In this document: positions 8,902 to 17,213 of the stretch, piece by piece
Position numbering within the stretch: position 1 is the first letter of the stretch
Layout of the letters: each line of letters begins with the position of its first letter
NCBI RefSeq assembly: GCF_003293745.1
Contig: NZ_PTLZ01000001.1
Coordinates: 1,054,001 to 1,118,000, forward strand
Source: Herminiimonas fonticola
Lineage (GTDB): Bacteria; Pseudomonadota; Gammaproteobacteria; Burkholderiales; Burkholderiaceae_D
Direction of reading: 5' to 3'
DNA: 64,000 nt
Program-made: the position numbers and the translations under genes
Notes under the pieces: generated by a model
Told to the model about the DNA's origin: nothing
The model's database searches: none
Seen by the model: the letters and a program-made list of their open reading frames with translations, nothing else

Positions 8902-10116
8902 ATGTCCAATTATTTCGACGTCAAAAACAATCCACGTAAAGCCTATTCGGGCTTGCTTATCATTCTGGCGATTGCACTGGTCTTTCCTTTCATTGCGCAA
9001 AACTTCGGCAATTCGTGGGTGCGCATCATGGACTTCGCGCTGCTCTACATCATGCTGGCGCTAGGCTTGAATGTGGTGGTCGGTTTTGCCGGCTTGCTGG
9101 ATCTGGGTTACATCGCGTTTTATGCGATCGGTGCTTACCTGACTGCTTTGCTGGCGTCGCCGCAGTTTGCCGTCGTGCTGGAATCTTTCGTCAATCAATA
9201 TCCGGCGATAGGCGCCAGCTTGTTGTGGGTTTTCGGTCCGGAGATTGCACAGAACGGTATTCACTTATCGTTGTGGGTGATTGTCCCGCTGGCAGCATTG
9301 GTGGCCGGATTTTTCGGTGCGTTGCTAGGGGCACCTACGCTCAAGTTGCGTGGTGATTACCTGGCCATCGTCACCTTGGGCTTTGGCGAAATCATCCGCA
9401 TCTTCATGAACAACCTGAACGGTCCGGTCAATATCACCAACGGCCCGCAAGGCATCAACCTGATCGATCCAATCCGTATTTTCGGCGTGTCACTGAATGG
9501 TGAAGAAGGCTCGGCCTCGACAGTCATGCTCGGCAATTATGCGATGCCATCGGTGAATGCGTATTATTTTTTGTTCCTCGCTTTGTGCATCGCAATTATT
9601 TTTATCTCGGTACGTTTGCAGAACTCACGTTTGGGTCGTGCCTTTGTCGCGATACGGGAAGATGAAATTGCGGCAAAAGCGATGGGCATCAACACACGCA
9701 ACGTCAAATTACTGGCATTCGCAATGGGCGCTTCCTTTGGTGGTGTGGCCGGTGCGATGTTCGCTTCATTTCAGGGTTTTGTTTCGCCCGAATCTTTCTC
9801 GCTGACAGAATCGATTGCGGTACTGGCGATGGTGGTACTGGGCGGCATGGGCCATATTCCCGGCGTGGTGCTAGGTGGGATTTTACTCGCTGCATTACCG
9901 GAGGTTCTGCGTCACGTGGTCGAACCTCTGCAGCAATCCTTGTTCGGCGAAGTCCTGGTCGATGCAGAAATTCTGCGTCAATTGCTGTACGGCCTCGCGA
10001 TGGTCTTGATCATGCTGATACGTCCGGCCGGACTATGGCCCTCGCCCAAGAGCGAAGACCGCCCAATTTCGGATGCCGACACGGCGGCGAAATCGACAGA
10101 CGTCGTGGCGGTGTGA
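8902..10116 (+). CDS. livM: Branched-chain amino acid ABC transporter permease LivM
   Basis: A 404-residue inner-membrane permease, the heterodimer partner of LivH. Conserved stretches include LNVVVGFAGLLDLGYIAFYAIGAY (about 55-78), LRGDYLAIVTLGFGEIIRI (about 150) and FQGFVSPESFSLTESI (about 291). It begins 9 bases after livH. The C-terminal tail after about residue 385 is hydrophilic and overlaps the region just upstream of livG. Confidence 0.93.
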   Translation: MSNYFDVKNNPRKAYSGLLIILAIALVFPFIAQNFGNSWVRIMDFALLYIMLALGLNVVVGFAGLLDLGYIAFYAIGAYLTALLASPQFAVVLESFVNQYPAIGASLLWVFGPEIAQNGIHLSLWVIVPLAALVAGFFGALLGAPTLKLRGDYLAIVTLGFGEIIRIFMNNLNGPVNITNGPQGINLIDPIRIFGVSLNGEEGSASTVMLGNYAMPSVNAYYFLFLALCIAIIFISVRLQNSRLGRAFVAIREDEIAAKAMGINTRNVKLLAFAMGASFGGVAGAMFASFQGFVSPESFSLTESIAVLAMVVLGGMGHIPGVVLGGILLAALPEVLRHVVEPLQQSLFGEVLVDAEILRQLLYGLAMVLIMLIRPAGLWPSPKSEDRPISDADTAAKSTDVVAV

Positions 10117-10120
10117 GGTA

Positions 10121-10900
10121 ATGATGATGAGTAGCTCACAAATTATTCTCAATATAGAAAACGTCAGCAAGCGCTTCGGCGGCTTGCAGGCGTTGACTGA
10201 CGTCAACGTCAAGATCATGCAAGGCCAGATCTATGGCTTGATCGGCCCCAATGGCGCCGGAAAAACCACTTTCTTTAATGTGATTACCGGTTTGTATCAG
10301 GCTGACACGGGCAGTTTTGAGTTGGCAGGAAAACCGTATTCGCCATCCGCTCCGCATGAAGTCGCGAAGGCTGGTATCGCACGGACCTTTCAAAACATTC
10401 GTTTGTTCGGCGAGATGAGTGCATTGGAAAATGTGATGGTCGGTAGGCATGTGCGTACGCATCAGGGTTTGTTCGGCGCAGTTTTTCATCACAAGGCGGC
10501 ACGTCGCGAAGAAGCGGAGATTCGTGCACGTGCGATGGAATTGCTGGACTTCGTCGGCATTGCAAAGTTTGCCGAGCGCACGGCGCGTCATTTGTCGTAT
10601 GGCGATCAGCGCCGCCTGGAAATCGCGCGCGCACTGGCGACCGATCCGCAATTGCTGGCGCTGGATGAACCGGCCGCAGGGATGAACGCGACCGAGAAGT
10701 TGGGCTTGCGCGAGTTGCTGGTCAAGATCAAGGCGGAAGGGAAAACCATTTTGTTAATCGAGCATGACGTCAAGCTAGTGATGGGTTTGTGCGATCGCAT
10801 CACGGTGCTGGATTACGGCAAGCCGATTGCCGAAGGTATTCCCGCTGACGTGCAAAAAAATCCGGCGGTGATTGAGGCCTATCTGGGAGGCGCTCACTGA
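10121..10900 (+). CDS. livG: Branched-chain amino acid ABC transporter ATPase LivG
   Basis: A 259-residue ABC ATPase with Walker A GPNGAGKTT (about residues 43-51), signature LSYGDQRRLEIARAL (about 150), Walker B LLALDEPAAGMN and the switch His in LIEHDVKLVM. It powers transport with LivF. The frame is open back to 10073, but the three consecutive ATGs at 10121-10129 follow a GAGGTA ribosome-binding sequence and are preferred; the exact ATG is uncertain. Confidence 0.92.
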   Translation: MMMSSSQIILNIENVSKRFGGLQALTDVNVKIMQGQIYGLIGPNGAGKTTFFNVITGLYQADTGSFELAGKPYSPSAPHEVAKAGIARTFQNIRLFGEMSALENVMVGRHVRTHQGLFGAVFHHKAARREEAEIRARAMELLDFVGIAKFAERTARHLSYGDQRRLEIARALATDPQLLALDEPAAGMNATEKLGLRELLVKIKAEGKTILLIEHDVKLVMGLCDRITVLDYGKPIAEGIPADVQKNPAVIEAYLGGAH

Positions 10901-11054
10901 TGCGCACCTTGTTCGCCTACTGTGCAAGCGCAGACCGACACTGCGATGCTCACCGTACTTTCGTACGGCTGCTCTTCTCCTGCCAGCCTGCACTTGCTCG
11001 CGACGGCGCTCAAGACACGCCAGATTCGTGGGATAAACAGTTGAAAGATCAAGC
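10901..11054. repeat. Non-coding spacer between livG and livF, possible dispersed intergenic element
   Basis: An unusual 154-base spacer splits two genes that are normally adjacent. It has no credible gene. It contains a perfect hairpin CCGTAC-TTTC-GTACGG (10953-10968) set in a GC-rich context. I associate similar sequence with a family of short intergenic elements in Burkholderiales, but this is memory-based, and no second copy was seen in this window. Confidence 0.35.
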
Positions 11055-11780
11055 ATGACTACGAATATTCTGAAGATCGAAGGTTTGAAGGTTGCCTACG
11101 GCGGCATTCAAGCGGTCAAAGGTGTTGATCTGGAAGTCAACAAGGGCGAGCTGATCACCTTGATCGGTGCGAATGGTGCAGGAAAAACGACGATCTTGAA
11201 GGCGATCACCGGCACCTTGCCGGATTGCCGCGTCGAAGGTCATATCGAATACGCCGGCCAGCCTATCAAGGGACTGCATTCGTTTGAGTTGGTCAGAAAA
11301 AAGCTGGCGATGGTGCCCGAGGGACGTGGCGTTTTTACACGCATGTCTATCCGTGAAAATTTGTTGATGGGCGCTTTCACACGCGACGACCAGGCGGCGA
11401 TCGATGCCGATATCGAAAAATGGTTTGGCGTTTTCCCACGCCTGAAGGAGCGGTCTGCGCAAATGGCCGGCACCTTGTCAGGTGGCGAGCAGCAAATGCT
11501 GGCGATGGCGCGCGCCTTGATGAGTCATCCCGAATTGCTGTTGCTGGATGAGCCGTCTATGGGTTTGTCGCCGATCATGGTGGAAAAGATTTTTGAAGTC
11601 ATTCGCACCGTGTCTGCTCAAGGCATCACGGTTTTGCTGGTCGAACAAAATGCCAAGCTAGCGCTGCAGGCGGCGAATCGTGCGTACGTCATGGAATCTG
11701 GTTTGGTCACCATGCAGGGCGATGCTCAGCAAATGCTGAACGATCCCAAGGTGAAAGAAGCGTATCTGGGTGAGAGCTGA
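11055..11780 (+). CDS. livF: Branched-chain amino acid ABC transporter ATPase LivF
   Basis: A 241-residue ABC ATPase with Walker A GANGAGKTT (about 38-46), signature LSGGEQQMLAMARAL (about 142), Walker B LLLLDEPSMGLSP and switch LVEQN. The absence of the LivG-type extra loop and the ending VKEAYLGES are typical of LivF. It is separated from livG by an atypical 154-base spacer. A weak hairpin overlaps its stop codon (GAGAGC 11772-11777, GCTCTC 11783-11788) before a short T-run, and may act as a terminator. Confidence 0.92.
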   Translation: MTTNILKIEGLKVAYGGIQAVKGVDLEVNKGELITLIGANGAGKTTILKAITGTLPDCRVEGHIEYAGQPIKGLHSFELVRKKLAMVPEGRGVFTRMSIRENLLMGAFTRDDQAAIDADIEKWFGVFPRLKERSAQMAGTLSGGEQQMLAMARALMSHPELLLLDEPSMGLSPIMVEKIFEVIRTVSAQGITVLLVEQNAKLALQAANRAYVMESGLVTMQGDAQQMLNDPKVKEAYLGES

Positions 11781-12021
11781 TCGCTCTCTGCGATTTTTCT
11801 CTTTGGTAATCTCCAGCACCATGGATAACCCGCTCTTAGTTCTGATTTCACAGTAACTGATTGCGTGGTTTGCTAGGTTTTTGCACTCAAGCTGATTCCA
11901 ATACGCATTTCCCGCACTAAAAGCGGGCGCAAAGCTCGATACATCAAGCTAGCTTTTCGATATACGGTTTTCTGACATATCACTAGGCGTGCGCTACTAC
12001 TCCTGCCTATCTCTAGTTAAT

Positions 12022-12037
12022 TGGCATCAAGTTTGCT
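12022..12037 (+). promoter_or_regulatory. Candidate sigma-54 promoter upstream of the OxlT-like carrier gene
   Basis: TGGCATC-AAGT-TTGCT matches the -24/-12 consensus (TGGCACG-N4-TTGCW), with GG and GC 12 bases apart. Transcription would start about 160 bases before the carrier gene. It lies in the 429-base non-coding stretch 11781-12209, whose remaining sequence shows no gene. No activator site could be assigned. Confidence 0.5.
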
Positions 12038-12103
12038 TAAGATGAAACTCATGATGACTGTGCTCTTTTATTTGTAAAAAGACATCGCAGATGTGCTAAA
12101 TCC

Positions 12104-12132
12104 TTGACAGGTGGAATTACTGAGCTTAACTT
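12104..12132 (+). promoter_or_regulatory. Possible sigma-70 promoter of the OxlT-like gene
   Basis: A perfect -35 TTGACA (12104-12109) is followed after 17 bases by the weak -10 TAACTT (12127-12132). A palindrome sits immediately downstream, where transcription would begin. Confidence 0.45.
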
Positions 12133-12141
12133 ACGCTTAAA

Positions 12142-12155
12142 ACTGACATGTCAGT
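12142..12155. promoter_or_regulatory. Palindromic operator-like site
   Basis: ACTGACATGTCAGT is a perfect 14-base palindrome located about 10 bases after the -10 of the TTGACA promoter and 54 bases before the carrier start. The position suits a repressor. The GntR/FCD regulator encoded at 15409-16107 is the obvious local candidate, but no matching site was found near its own gene. Confidence 0.5.
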
Positions 12156-12209
12156 AAAAGACATGCGTTGAGATAAGTTTAATTTCAATAATTACACTGG
12201 AGACGAATA

Positions 12210-13532
12210 ATGAAGCAACTAAATACTTCCCCTGCCGGCAATAGCGGAACCAGATGGTGGCAACTGTGTTTCGGCATAGTGGCGATGATGGCCATTTCCA
12301 GTCCGCAGTACGTGTGGGCGCTTTTTACGACTGAACTGACTGCATCACTCGGTGCAACATTGACTGAGGTCCAGATTACGTTTGCAATCTTGATCGTTGC
12401 CCAGACATTCCTGTCGCCGTTCCAGGGTTATCTGGTCGATAAATTCGGCCCGCGCCTATTGTTATCTGCCGGTGCTATTTTGACTGCGCTCAGCTGGATT
12501 CTGGCTTCGACCGTATCCAGTGTCTGGGGTCTGTATCTGACTTACGGTTTGTTGGGGGGCGTCGGCACCGGCATTATTTACGTCGGTGTGGTTGGCCTGA
12601 TGGTGCAATGGTTTCCGGACAAGCGCGGTTTTGCGGTTGGCATGGTCGCAGCTGGTTACGGCTTTGGCGCGATCCTGACCACGTTTGCCATTTCATCTCA
12701 CATCAAATCGGCTGGCGTATCCAGCACGCTGATGATCTTCGGTTTGATCATCGGTATTGTCGGCTTTCTTGCTGCGCAAGGAATGCGTCGCCCTAGGGCG
12801 GAAGAGGTTGCTGAACTCAGTATTCGTCATCAAGCAGTCAATCCAAATCGCGATACCGGTCATGGTTACGAGCCGGCACAAATGCTGAAGAAGCCGGTGT
12901 TCTGGTTGATGTTCATCATGATGACCATGATGTCGACATCGGGCCTGATGGTGATTTCGCAAATGGGAGCATTTGCCAAGGATTTTGGCGTGCATGATGC
13001 AATGGTGTTTGGCATGGCGGCGTTGCCGCTGGCATTGACGATCGATCGATTCGCGAATGGTTTGACGCGTCCTTTCTTTGGCTGGGTGTCTGATCGCATC
13101 GGTCGTGAAAACACGATGTTCATTGCCTTCGGTATGGAAGGCGTCGCGATGACCTTGTGGTTGATGACAACGGACAATCCTGTGTTGTTTGTATTGTTGT
13201 CTGGCGTGGTGTTCTTCGGCTGGGGTGAAATTTTCTCGCTGTTCCCATCTATCCTGACCGATACCTTTGGCACCAAGCATGCAACCACCAACTACGGTTT
13301 TCTGTACATGGCACAAGGCGTGGGCTCGGTCTTGGGTGGCCCGCTGGCCGCGATGATGCATGACGCAACCGGCTCGTGGACGCCAGTGTTTGCAACGGTC
13401 ATCTGCATGGATTTCTTCACGGCGTTTTTGGCTATCGTCATTCTGAAGCCTATGCGTCGCAAGTTCCTCGCGCAGACCAAACAGCAGGTTTTGGACGCTG
13501 CCAATGTGGGCTTGCAGACAAGTAAGGCATAG
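12210..13532 (+). CDS. MFS transporter, oxalate/formate antiporter-like (OxlT family)
   Basis: A 440-residue major facilitator with about 12 membrane segments. Family marks are the N-terminal WWQLCFGIVAMMAISSPQYV, the loop-2/3 region GYLVDKFGPRLLLSAGAIL and the corresponding GWVSDRIGRENTMF in the second half. Homologues are usually annotated as oxalate:formate antiporters, though the family also carries other small organic anions, so the substrate is inferred. It is followed by a GGT-like hydrolase gene on the same strand and precedes a GntR regulator and an FAA hydrolase. The ATG at 12210 has GGAGA 10 bases upstream. Confidence 0.82.
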   Translation: MKQLNTSPAGNSGTRWWQLCFGIVAMMAISSPQYVWALFTTELTASLGATLTEVQITFAILIVAQTFLSPFQGYLVDKFGPRLLLSAGAILTALSWILASTVSSVWGLYLTYGLLGGVGTGIIYVGVVGLMVQWFPDKRGFAVGMVAAGYGFGAILTTFAISSHIKSAGVSSTLMIFGLIIGIVGFLAAQGMRRPRAEEVAELSIRHQAVNPNRDTGHGYEPAQMLKKPVFWLMFIMMTMMSTSGLMVISQMGAFAKDFGVHDAMVFGMAALPLALTIDRFANGLTRPFFGWVSDRIGRENTMFIAFGMEGVAMTLWLMTTDNPVLFVLLSGVVFFGWGEIFSLFPSILTDTFGTKHATTNYGFLYMAQGVGSVLGGPLAAMMHDATGSWTPVFATVICMDFFTAFLAIVILKPMRRKFLAQTKQQVLDAANVGLQTSKA

Positions 13533-13566
13533 ACATTGCGGTAAATAGTTTCAGTAATTCTGAAAA

Positions 13567-13603
13567 ATGGAATTGTCGCGATAGCTGTATGCGGCGATTC
13601 CAT
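13567..13603 (+). other. Strong hairpin between carrier and hydrolase genes
   Basis: ATGGAATTGTCGC (13567-13579) pairs with GCGGCGATTCCAT (13591-13603), a 13-bp stem allowing two G-U pairs. There is no T-run, so it may be an mRNA-stabilising or processing structure rather than a terminator. Confidence 0.45.
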
Positions 13604-13704
13604 TGATCGAACTGCGTCGAGATTGAATCAAAGATTTGAGATCAAGACGTAATAAAGCAATTTATTAAAGCGAATTAATACCAGGATTTAATACAAAGGT
13701 TTTT

Positions 13705-15300
13705 ATGCAAAATACTACCTACGCAACGCGCGGCATGGCTGTTGCTCCACATTCTCTCGCTGCCCAGGCGGCACAGTCGGTATTGCAAGATGGCGGCAAT
13801 GCGCTGGAAGCGATGATTGCCGCGGCGGCGGCGATTGCAGTCGTTTATCCGCACATGAATGGGATAGGCGGCGACAGTTTTTGGGTGATGTCCGAACCGG
13901 GTGAGCCGGTGCTGGCGATCGAAGCTTGCGGTGTAGCTGGTGCGGCAGTGTCCACCGATTTTTATGCGAGTCGCAAGCTTGACGCGATTCCGGTGCGTGG
14001 ACCGTTGGCCGCGAATACCACTGCCGGCACGATAGGCGGCTGGCAACAGGCGCTGGAACTGAGCGCGCGTTGGGGCGGCAAGTTATCGCTGTCGCGTTTG
14101 CTCGCTGATGCGATTCACTATGCAGAAGATGGTATTCCAGTGACGCCATCGCAGTATGCAAGTACTTCGGCCAAACATGAGGAGCTGGTTGGTCAGCCGG
14201 GATTTGCCGATACGTTTTTGGTGAAAGGTAAAGCACCGACAGCTGGTAGTCGCTTCAAGCAGTCGCGCATGGCGTCGACTTTGCGTACTTTGGCCCGCGA
14301 CGGTCTGGACAGTTTTTATCGCGGCGATCTGGCTAAGCAAATTGCGGCTGATCTGGCCGCAGTCGGTAGCCCGATCACCTTGCAGGATTTAAACGCTTAC
14401 CGCGCGCGTACGGTTGCACCGGTGCATCTGAAACACAGTTTGGGCGATGTCTATAATTCGGCGCCACCGACGCAGGGCGTAGTCTCGCTGATTATCATTG
14501 GCATTCTGGATCGCTTGAATCTGGCGCAGTACGAAGCAGACAGTCTGGAATATGTACATCTTGTCGTCGAGGCGACCAAGCAGGCATTTGCCATTCGCGA
14601 CAAGTATGTGACTGATCCTGCGTACATGACGATAGATCCGCAGGAATGTTTGACCGATGAATTTCTCGCGCCCTATGTTGCGGCGATACGTGTTGATAAG
14701 GCCTTGCCATGGGGACAGGGTAAAGGTCCGGGCGACACCATCTGGATGGGCGTCATCGATGGTGAAGGGCGCGCGGTATCTTTCATCCAGAGCATTTATC
14801 ACGAGTTTGGTAGTGGTGTCGTGCTGGAGAAAACCGGCATCAACTGGCAAAACCGTGGCTGTTCTTTCTCGCTGGATGCTAATCATCTGAACGCATTGTT
14901 ACCGGGTAAAAAACCTTTCCACACGCTTAATCCTGCGCTCGCTCGTTTCAACGACGGTCGCACCATGGTGTACGGCACGATGGGTGGCGACGGCCAGCCG
15001 CAAACGCAGGCTGCAGTGTTCACACGCTATGCAGTATTCGGGCAGGCAGTGCAGCAGGCGGTAACGGCGCCGCGCTGGTTGCTGGGTCGTACCTGGGGCC
15101 AGAGTTCGGATTCGCTGAAGGTGGAAAATCGTTTTTCAACCGAGATCGTTGCCGGCTTGCAGGCGCTGGGTCATGAGGTTGATGTGATAGCCGCGTTCGA
15201 TGAGATGGTCGGCCATGCCGGTGCGATTGTGCGCAATGCGGATGGCATGTTCGAAGGTGGGTTTGATCCACGCAGCAACGGGATTGTTGCCGGCTTTTGA
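13705..15300 (+). CDS. Gamma-glutamyltransferase-like Ntn hydrolase (possible oxamate amidohydrolase type)
   Basis: A 531-residue member of the self-cleaving GGT family. The N-terminus (VAPHSLAAQAAQSVLQDGGNALEA, then NGIGGDSFW) and the autocleavage region GDTIWMGVID place the catalytic Thr at residue 345, giving predicted chains of about 344 and 187 residues. There is no signal peptide, unlike secreted GGTs. The FRxxAP-type segment holding the Arg that binds the gamma-glutamyl carboxylate in true GGTs is replaced by EACGVAG around residue 75. Together with the OxlT-like neighbour this suggests a different amide substrate, as in the GGT-like oxamate amidohydrolase HpxW; that specific assignment is inference. 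Confidence 0.8.
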   Translation: MQNTTYATRGMAVAPHSLAAQAAQSVLQDGGNALEAMIAAAAAIAVVYPHMNGIGGDSFWVMSEPGEPVLAIEACGVAGAAVSTDFYASRKLDAIPVRGPLAANTTAGTIGGWQQALELSARWGGKLSLSRLLADAIHYAEDGIPVTPSQYASTSAKHEELVGQPGFADTFLVKGKAPTAGSRFKQSRMASTLRTLARDGLDSFYRGDLAKQIAADLAAVGSPITLQDLNAYRARTVAPVHLKHSLGDVYNSAPPTQGVVSLIIIGILDRLNLAQYEADSLEYVHLVVEATKQAFAIRDKYVTDPAYMTIDPQECLTDEFLAPYVAAIRVDKALPWGQGKGPGDTIWMGVIDGEGRAVSFIQSIYHEFGSGVVLEKTGINWQNRGCSFSLDANHLNALLPGKKPFHTLNPALARFNDGRTMVYGTMGGDGQPQTQAAVFTRYAVFGQAVQQAVTAPRWLLGRTWGQSSDSLKVENRFSTEIVAGLQALGHEVDVIAAFDEMVGHAGAIVRNADGMFEGGFDPRSNGIVAGF

Positions 15301-15370
15301 TTGATGGGGAAGGTCGATGTGAAAGTAATCGTCAAACGACTGATCCCGTTTGATTGTTACAGCAAGTTTA

Positions 15371-15396
15371 CGGCGGCAGTGATGCCGCCGTTTTTT
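15371..15396 (+). terminator. Intrinsic terminator after the GGT-like gene
   Basis: The stem CGGCGGCA-GTGA-TGCCGCCG is followed by six T, 71 bases after the stop and just before the convergent gntR stop. Confidence 0.92.
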
Positions 15397-15408
15397 CGTC
15401 TCTTTTGT

Positions 15409-16107
15409 TTACAGCCCGCCCATGAACTGCAGCGTCTTGCGCGTGTATTCCTCAACGTAATCGATCAATCTATCCGACGCTTCGCGTGCACCTGCTTCAT
15501 CGTTGGCCGCAATTGCGCGTGCGATGTGAGCGTGCAATAAGGATACGCGCGCCAGGTCACCGAAGCGTTTGAAGTGCAAATACCAGAAGCGACGGGTTTG
15601 CGCTTCGATCGGGCCGATCGCGTAGGACACGTATTTGTTTTGCGCAGTCTCTATGCACAGGCTGTTGAAGTCTCTATCGGTTTCGATAAAGATGGCGCTG
15701 TCATTGGTTTCCGCCGCACGCTCGAAGCCTTCAGCCAGTTTCAGGAAAACCGCGCGCTGGTCTTCCATTGCCAGACGCGCTGCGCGACCGGCAATGATTT
15801 TTTCCAGTTCGCGCCTGACTTCGATCATGTTCAACTGATCGGCCAGATCGATTTCAGAAACGATCACACCGGAGCGCGGCATGATTTTCACGTTACCTTC
15901 GATAGCGAGGCGCTGCAGCGCTTCACGCAGAGGTGTGCGGCCAAAGCCTAAGGAACGATTCAAGGCTTTTTCAGAAATCTTGCTGCCAGGCGGGAGTTTG
16001 AGCGTGACGATCATTTCTTCCAGGATGCGATAAGCCATCTGCGCCTGGTTCTCGCCATTTCCCTCCATTTCAGACTGCAATGCTTTTATTTGTTCTTCTG
16101 TGATCAT
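15409..16107 (-). CDS. GntR family transcriptional regulator, FCD subfamily
   Basis: A 232-residue regulator: an N-terminal winged helix (ILEEMIVTLKLPPGSKISEKAL, GRTPLREALQRLAIEG, residues 28-71) and a C-terminal FCD ligand domain. It probably senses a carboxylate from the surrounding catabolic genes. FCD domains usually bind a metal through one Asp and three His; here the position in DxxFH is Asn148 and the final His is Asp212, so metal binding may be changed. It is convergent with the GGT-like gene and divergent from the FAA hydrolase gene. It is the likely local regulator (inferred). Confidence 0.88.
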   Translation of the reverse strand: MITEEQIKALQSEMEGNGENQAQMAYRILEEMIVTLKLPPGSKISEKALNRSLGFGRTPLREALQRLAIEGNVKIMPRSGVIVSEIDLADQLNMIEVRRELEKIIAGRAARLAMEDQRAVFLKLAEGFERAAETNDSAIFIETDRDFNSLCIETAQNKYVSYAIGPIEAQTRRFWYLHFKRFGDLARVSLLHAHIARAIAANDEAGAREASDRLIDYVEEYTRKTLQFMGGL

Positions 16108-16410
16108 CGCTCTACCTTTGAGATAACGCCTTTTTGCTCCGCACTATTTGGTGGCGGTTTGCTGATTGCTTGTTGATTATACGATTCGTCTACCTTGCAC
16201 CGGAATAATCCGTTCATCTTGCTTTATGAAAGCAGGATGATTACAAGCAAAAACAGCGCCCGCGATCAAGTCAGTACTTCACGCACAACGATGTGCGGAC
16301 GTGGATGGCATAATTCCATGATTCGTATTTTTACTGAAGTAACTGAATTATTTTAATAAAACCATAGACCGAAACCAACGAGCCTGGGTTTTTCACAACA
16401 AGGAGTTGTC
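16108..16410. promoter_or_regulatory. Divergent intergenic region between gntR and the FAA hydrolase gene
   Basis: These 303 bases hold no gene. Two inverted repeats are visible: CATCTTGCTTT/AAAGCAGGATG (16217-16241) and the perfect CGCACA-ACGA-TGTGCG (16282-16297). The last 80 bases are AT-rich and probably contain the promoter of the plus-strand gene. Either repeat could be a regulator site. Confidence 0.4.
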
Positions 16411-17106
16411 ATGCAGTTTGTTATTCCCGCCTTGCCGCCGGCCGCAGTTCCCGTTGTGGGCAGCGACGCATTGTTCCCGGTTCATCGCATTTATTGCGTG
16501 GGACGTAACTACGTTGATCATGCGATTGAGATGGGTGGCACGGGCAGGGAGCCGCCATTCTTTTTCATGAAGCCGGCAGATGCGGTTTTCCCGGTTGCAT
16601 ACGGTGAGGTGGCGGAACTGCCTTATCCGGAAATGACGGAAGATTTTCAGTATGAGCTTGAGCTGGTCGCCGCAATCGGCAAAACAGGCAAGAACATCGC
16701 TGCGGCAGATGCGATGCAATACGTCTGGGGTTACGCGATCGGTTTGGACATGACGCGTCGCGATGTGCAGGCTGAAGCAAAAAGCCTGCGCCGCCCTTGG
16801 GATACCGGCAAGGCATTCGAACAATCAGCACCGATCGGCCCTATCCATCCTGCAGCAGCGATAGGCGCACCCGGCAATCGTGCGATCCAGTTGAGTGTCA
16901 ATGGCCAGATCAAACAAAAAAGTACCGTCGACAAACTGATCTGGAGCATAGAAGAAATGATTGCCTACCTGTCGCAATATTTCACGCTGCAACCAGGTGA
17001 CCTGATCATGACTGGGACGCCAGCAGGTGTATCGGCAGTGAAGAAGGGCGATCTGATGGAATGCAAAATTGAAGGCTTGGGCGAATTGAATATAAAAGTG
17101 GTGTAA
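16411..17106 (+). CDS. Fumarylacetoacetate hydrolase (FAA) family protein, fumarylpyruvate hydrolase-like
   Basis: This 231-residue enzyme cleaves C-C bonds in acyl-pyruvate-type compounds, or isomerises/decarboxylates them. The FAA fold signs are VGRNYVDHA (about 30), PFFFMKPADA (about 48), the metal ligands in YELELV (about 76-81) and GLDMTRRD (about 110), and the Lys in GKAFEQSAP. The ribosome binding site AAGGAG lies 9 bases before the ATG. The exact substrate cannot be read from sequence; fumarylpyruvate hydrolase or oxaloacetate decarboxylase-type activities are both known among close relatives. Confidence 0.85.
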   Translation: MQFVIPALPPAAVPVVGSDALFPVHRIYCVGRNYVDHAIEMGGTGREPPFFFMKPADAVFPVAYGEVAELPYPEMTEDFQYELELVAAIGKTGKNIAAADAMQYVWGYAIGLDMTRRDVQAEAKSLRRPWDTGKAFEQSAPIGPIHPAAAIGAPGNRAIQLSVNGQIKQKSTVDKLIWSIEEMIAYLSQYFTLQPGDLIMTGTPAGVSAVKKGDLMECKIEGLGELNIKVV

Positions 17107-17125
17107 GGTTTTTTCAGCCGAACAG

Positions 17126-17163
17126 AAAAAGCCCCGCTTCATTTACATGAAGCGGGGCTTTTT
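17126..17163. terminator. Bidirectional intrinsic terminator
   Basis: GCCCCGCTTCAT-TTAC-ATGAAGCGGGGC, flanked by A5 and T5, serves the FAA gene on plus and can serve the lipoprotein gene on minus. Confidence 0.93.
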
Positions 17164-17213
17164 CACGTTGTACTCACGGAGTACAACAATGTCGATACAG
17201 ATTCGTATCTATA

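Noticed and set aside
16217-16297. Hairpins in the gntR-FAA gap as the same operator as ACTGACATGTCAGT
   Set aside because: The sequences share no core with the palindrome at 12142-12155.
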